From Blasia pusilla (Eukaryota > Marchantiophyta > Marchantiopsida > Blasiales), in NCBI GenBank assembly GCA_050084515.1, contig CM114271.1:39990001-40054000 (forward strand): DNA of 64,000 nt. The letters are read 5' to 3'. How positions within the stretch are numbered: the stretch's first letter is position 1; the number at the start of each line of letters is the position of its first letter. This document shows, in pieces, positions 59,577-64,000 of the stretch. The position numbers were made by a program, and so were the translations under genes. Under the pieces are notes generated by a model that had not been told where the DNA came from, ran no database searches, and saw nothing but the letters and a program-made list of their open reading frames with translations.

Positions 59577-60181
59577 CTTCAAATAATATCCGGACTGGCA
59601 CGCATAAAAGAAGGGATATACACTTAAAGAGAAATTGGGATGGAAAACCCATCACGTAAAGAGGTTTTTTTCTTTTAACGTCGCCGTATAGTATACGTTC
59701 GGAAGACGTCCAACCATGCATGCACAGAAAGAAAGACAGAGCCATGCCAGAGGAGTAGTGTGACTGACAGCCATTACGACGACCGTCATCCGGGTCCCCA
59801 TCTACTACTGAAAGAAAGATGCACTTCATAAAAACGAGTGATGGAAAACCCATCGGAAGTACAAAAGGGTCTACTACTGGTCTCATTCATTCATTACGGA
59901 AATATTAAAAGCTCCTCAGCTGTTGCACAGCCTCCGTACCTGTCAGTGTACAGCCTCGATCACGTCTTCGGCTCTGTTCTGCTGCCTTCCTTATCGAGTG
60001 TGACACCGTCGATTCCGATGGGCGAAGGAACTCCCTCGCGGCATCTATATGCATTCCCGTAGTGGGAGGCTCTGGCAGTCGTCTCACAACGAGCGGGAAG
60101 TGGAGCGGACCGAGGAGGAGGAGCTGTGGGAGCGGGAGCGGGTTTTGCACCGACTTTCTGGTTGGACGAGGCGAAGAATCG

Positions 60182-61559
60182 ATGGGGAAGCTGGTGCCGA
60201 TTGCGGTGGTGGTGTTCCTGGGGCTCGCGGTCGTCAGTGCAGGTGCCGTTAGGACTCACGAGCGTTTCTCGCAGAGCACTTACTACGCGCCTTCGGACCT
60301 CACTTACGAGACGCCGGCGAAGGTCGACGAGACGCCCCTGGAGGTGGAGGATCGCATGAAGGGAGAACCGCAGGATACCGCCCCAGCTGTTGTGAACACG
60401 GACCAGTCGGCTCCTGACCTTATTCCCGTGGAGGCCACCCTGAAGCCCGAAGCCACTCCTGACTCCGAAGTTCCTGAGCGCTACACCGAATATCGAGGAA
60501 CATCGTATACCACCACGGGCGATTTCGTGTCCGACGCGAGGCCATGGTGGTTCAATCCCCAGTATGCAAGCTATGGAAATCCCGAGGGAGTAAACGTTCC
60601 GCAGCGTTATCCCAGTAATTTCGATCCCAGGTACTACGCGAGCTTCAATGGTGGGCGATTTCCCCAGGGTAACTACTACCCTCAGTATTCTCAGCAGCAA
60701 GGCAACTACCCTCAGTATGCTCGGTCAAGGAGCTTCTCCCACTTCAGCGGCTCTAATGGTGGCGTTCCATACGAGAGCACTGGCGGAGGCTGTCCAACTC
60801 AGTAAGATCCCCCCCGAGCCCATCATATCTCTTTTTAGTTTTCACCGTCTCCTGTTGCCCAGACTTCTCAAAGTAACGCGCGTGATAGTCGGCGAGGTCG
60901 CTGATTACGTTTTCTCCACGTGGTCCAGTTCTCTCTGTCCTGTCACTCTATCGCTTCGCGCCATCACGAGAGGGCCTAGGCGTTTCCGTTCCGTAACGAA
61001 TCTCAATTTGTCAGTCGCATATTTGCACACTTGCTCAGTAGATGATGGCTGAGTAGGGCTTCATCATCTTGCAGTCGCACGTCAGTGACTGAGATTCCAT
61101 CTTTCCGTTCATGAATAGGTGGAGCGTATCAGCTCCACTCTTCCGGATCGTCTATGTTTTATTTTCCGTGTAGAGCTGCCTTAAAATCTGACCTGTCACG
61201 AAATGTCCTCAATCATCAGGTATTGGATTTCGAATACTCAACGATGGCCCGATTTCTTCACTGTGAAGTCAACCGTGGGAGACGCTTTCGGGACTCCTGC
61301 TACCAGTGTTTTCGGCGAGACAACGATTCTACAGGCTCTTCTCAATACGCGTCCAGACGGATATAGCTCTTTGCTGCGCAATGGAGCCACCGCCATCTTG
61401 AACGCGTACAGTCGATCTCACTACAAGTTCTCTCATGTGAAAGTTATCGAGAGCTTCAATGCGGCTCTGGTTTCTCGCCAAGCTGCGGCTCAGCAGTCGG
61501 CCATGTTCGACGAGGCCAACGTGAGTTCTTACTCAGAACAGTACAACTCCTGCGCGTAA
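60182..61559 (+). CDS. secreted protein: signal peptide, YNQP-rich region, YW..WP domain
   Basis: Two exons, 60182-60801 and 61220-61559, giving 319 residues. Exon 1 seems to end in TAA, but that TAA is inside CA|GTAAG; exon 2 begins after ATCAG with a G that completes CAG, so the join reads GGGCPTQYWISNTQRWPDFF. The start at 60182 gives MGKLVPIAVVVFLGLAVVSA, a clear signal peptide; the ATG at 60062 would bury it. Residues about 25-110 are acidic and Pro/Thr-rich. Residues about 120-200 are Tyr/Asn/Gln/Pro-rich with a repeated NY(Y)PQY. The C-terminal domain has GDAFGTPATSVFGETTILQA, DGYSSLLRNGATAILNAYSR and AQQSAMFDEAN. Exported, probably apoplastic or wall-bound; function unknown. A GTGAGT at 61521 is a possible extra donor. 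Confidence 0.8.
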
Positions 61560-63629
61560 GCATTGAAATTGTGGTAACAGCACACCAGCATTGGAAGTCT
61601 GCAGACCTGCCTTTCGAAGCCCACATAGCGACGCTTCAGGGCCGCATGGAAGAAGGCTTCGGCTTAAGCATAGTTCGGAGTAGCCCGGGCTCGGGCAAAA
61701 CTCGTCACGTGCCTGACTTTGGGAAACATTACTCCGTAGATATTATTTCTGGTGCGTATTTGCAATGTAGAATGCGTATAATAGCCATACTTGACTGAGG
61801 ACTTTTGCCACAACCCGCCGACTATGGGCATTGTATCATATTGTTTGCAGTTGTCGACATCAAATCGTTACATCCTCCTTTCTCTGTAATTCGCTACGTG
61901 TGATTATTCACGTAGATGGAGAAAAAGCCGAGATAGGAATGCGGATGCAATCACTGTAGCATTTGTCCCATTCAGTAATTCGATGGTGTCGACCATTTTG
62001 CTCATGCGTGTATAGTCAAAGTGGTGGAGAGGCCCGTGCTGCAGTAGCATAATTGGCGGACTTCTATCGAACGGTGTCAGCACGCCCGATGATGTCAATT
62101 CGGGATTATGACTTATCCCGAAAGAAACATGTTCCGCGTAGTCTTGCACTTAATGTGTAGCGGAAGTGCCAACCTGCTATCTTTGGTCGCTGTCGGGCGC
62201 CCAAAGATAGCAGGTTGGGCAGTCGTAACTTTTGCTATCCACATTGTCTACGCATTTCAGAAAGAAAGCATATCTCCGTGGCAATCTCCACCCGCGAAAT
62301 GATGAATTGTGGTATCATCCTTCACTGCCACTCTGCTAAATGGACTTGGGAACGTGGCCGACATCGCACTATGAAGCTATATCCATGAGAATGCTCCTCT
62401 CGAAAAGCAAGGCCGAACTTGTGGATGATGATAGTATGCTGCGGTCGACAGCCAGCACGTAAGACCTGAAACAAGATTAAACGCCTGTTTCGTCTCTTTC
62501 ATAAAATATGTTTTCTCACCAAGTTCGCAGGAAACGTTATGAATTATTATCAGAACGTTATGGGAAAGTAAAAACTGGTGGGAGATGACGATAGAGAAAA
62601 TACAGAAAAGTTTTGAATCCAAAAATTATCTGTATCACTCCTTCTATTCTTGACACACCCAAAAGCAGGAAATTCCTAAGTCTGGAAAAGCCACGCAAGT
62701 TATCTTGTAAATCACAAGAAGTTACATGTATGCAAACTATTTGCAAATTAGTATTAGAGAAAGTAGAAAATTCTACCTCACAAATGATGCTCGTGAAAAC
62801 TGTGAAGAAATTTCTTCTACCCTGTCAGAATCTGGAAGAGGATAGTGGCCAGGATCGTCGGGAGCGGGAAGATGTGGCCAAATCATGATAACGAATTGTA
62901 AACCCTTTCCGACATGTGCCGGACAAAGATTGGCAAGTCGGAGAACTGTCGGCTTGCGAAGCCGGTACACACGCTCTACACCAGCTAACCAGAGATCACC
63001 TTAACTGAATGCACTCCAGAGCCCACACCAATTCTCGTGGGATGGTGGTTCCACAAACATCTGCGCATTAAAGACGCGAGCGAGCCGATTCATCGGCCGT
63101 GAGTTGGTAAAGGTTGTACGCATGAGCAATAAAAGTGACTGCGTTGAGCCGTGTCCGTAGGAGAATTCCGCCAACACGCGTCGGAACCTAAAGACCACGA
63201 GCTGTAGTGACTCGGTAACTGGTACAAAACCACGCCTGCGTGATTGAGGGTTTCGGCAGAATCGGCACCCGGGTCATAACCATGCCTCTCGCTTTCTCTC
63301 TAGAGCAGGCTTCGTCAGCTTTGAGCGGTTCAGAGTTTCGGCGACCGGACCCCTTTGGCCAGGGTTTCGGTAACCGGATCCTATCCATGCCTCTCTGTGC
63401 GTTTCAGTGGCCACGGCGCCGCGCACAGGGTGAGAAAGAAAGTGCAGCTGCGGCAGCTACCGCGGGAAGGATACCGGTAACTGAGCGGAGTCGGTGCCGT
63501 CCCGTTTCGTGGCTGTGAAGTTACAGACCGACAGGTTTCTGTTTGTTGCAGCAGCCGACCCAATGACACGACCGACCAGAAGTCAGAGCTCACATGCGGC
63601 CATCATCGTGTGACTCATACGCTTGAGAT
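61560..63629. other. intergenic, with one strong hairpin
   Basis: No gene recognised. 61560 onward should include the 3' UTR of the secreted-protein gene. Frames at 62613-62888, 63240-63518 (+) and 63188-63388 (-) have no domain. Confidence 0.45.
62169..62218. repeat. 18-bp perfect inverted repeat, 14-base loop
   Basis: Arms 62169-62186 (ccaacctgctatctttgg) and 62201-62218 are exact reverse complements around a GC-rich loop, and pairing resumes outside with a one-base bulge. Confidence 0.9.
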
Positions 63630-64000
63630 GGTCCTTCTCCGGAGTGGGAAAAAAGGAATGATGCACTTCAATAAAAACGCATCGGTAGTACAAAAGAGGA
63701 CGACTCAAAGAGTAAAATCTGAACGCGACAACAAGACCAGAAAAGGAAGAAGGTGGCATTCCCCCCAACGACGAAACTCACCAACAGCAGTGACAATATC
63801 AGCAATAACAAGAGAACTATGACTACTATTAAGTGGGCCTCTAGTTCCGGCGTTTCGCACTGCCTCTAGCTCTGGCGTTTCGCACTGCCTCTCGCGTAGG
63901 ATCTGTAACTACCACGTCCGCCACCACCACCTCAGCCTCTCGTATCATGTAAGGATCAGCTCAAATAAGGGAATCCCGCATGGAGTAGTGCCTTTCTTTG
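63630..64000 (-). mobile_element. third copy of the non-LTR-like repeat, cut by the window end
   Basis: Same orientation as the 8.3-9.4 kb copy. 63775-63845 matches 8565-8635 (aactcaccaa, acaatatca, aagtgggcctctag), and 63880-64000 matches 8938-9060 (gcctctcg, gtaggatttgt / gtaggatctgt, gccaccaccacctca). A 20-base segment (ggcgtttcgcactgcctcta) is duplicated at about 63850-63890. The sequence between 8635 and 8938 is missing, so this copy carries an internal deletion. Confidence 0.6.

Noticed and set aside
59960-60700. 246-codon minus-strand ORF
   Set aside because: It is the antisense shadow of the secreted-protein exon 1; the plus strand has a signal peptide, repeats and a phase-correct splice.

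Overview
This window looks like nuclear DNA of a land plant. The evidence is genes with many short introns, a plant-type ubiquitin, a nearly complete HUS1 gene, a plastid rps11 fragment embedded in nuclear-looking DNA, and abundant plant-type transposons (Helitron, CACTA-like, Ty1/copia-like, non-LTR). Low-GC repeat blocks alternate with short GC-rich gene islands. The make-up would fit a bryophyte or other early-diverging land plant, but I cannot name the species. No CRISPR array, operon or intact tRNA gene was seen.

Layout. 1-2.3 kb: the C-terminus of a cut-off gene (+) and a short divergent mono-ubiquitin gene (+, 1992-2234). 4-9.4 kb: AT-rich DNA with two nested perfect inverted repeats, a 71-bp tandem duplication and a decayed non-LTR retroelement tail (-). 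12.7-15.5 kb: an eight-exon G-patch protein gene (-), rebuilt from splice sites. 17-23.3 kb: a large decayed autonomous Helitron (-) whose Rep (HUH, YxxxY) and PIF1-type helicase motifs are still legible. 26.5-28 kb: miniature Helitrons with intact termini. 28.0-29.2 kb: a duplicated exon piece flanking organelle DNA. 31.5-33.8 kb: HUS1 (+, eight exons, all junctions in phase). 34.9-36.3 kb: a UVR plus SnoaL/NTF2-like protein (+). 38.6-39.9 kb: an unidentified two-exon gene (-). 40.9-59.6 kb: mostly repeats, with a second non-LTR copy, a fragment of the same Helitron family, a 187-bp miniature Helitron, a CACTA-like terminus next to a possible transposon gene relic, a copia RNase H relic, a 98-bp AG microsatellite and a long foldback. 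60.2-61.6 kb: a two-exon secreted protein (+) with a Tyr/Asn/Gln/Pro-rich middle and a YW...WP C-terminal domain. 63.6-64.0 kb: a third non-LTR copy running off the end.

The host genes do not form a pathway. HUS1 serves the 9-1-1 DNA-damage clamp, the G-patch protein is probably nucleolar or RNA-linked, the UVR/SnoaL protein is probably plastidic, ubiquitin acts in protein modification, and the last gene is probably apoplastic. In three genes (60182, 38577, 28696) the apparent stop codon lies inside a GTAAG or GTGAGT donor, so plain ORF calling would cut them short.
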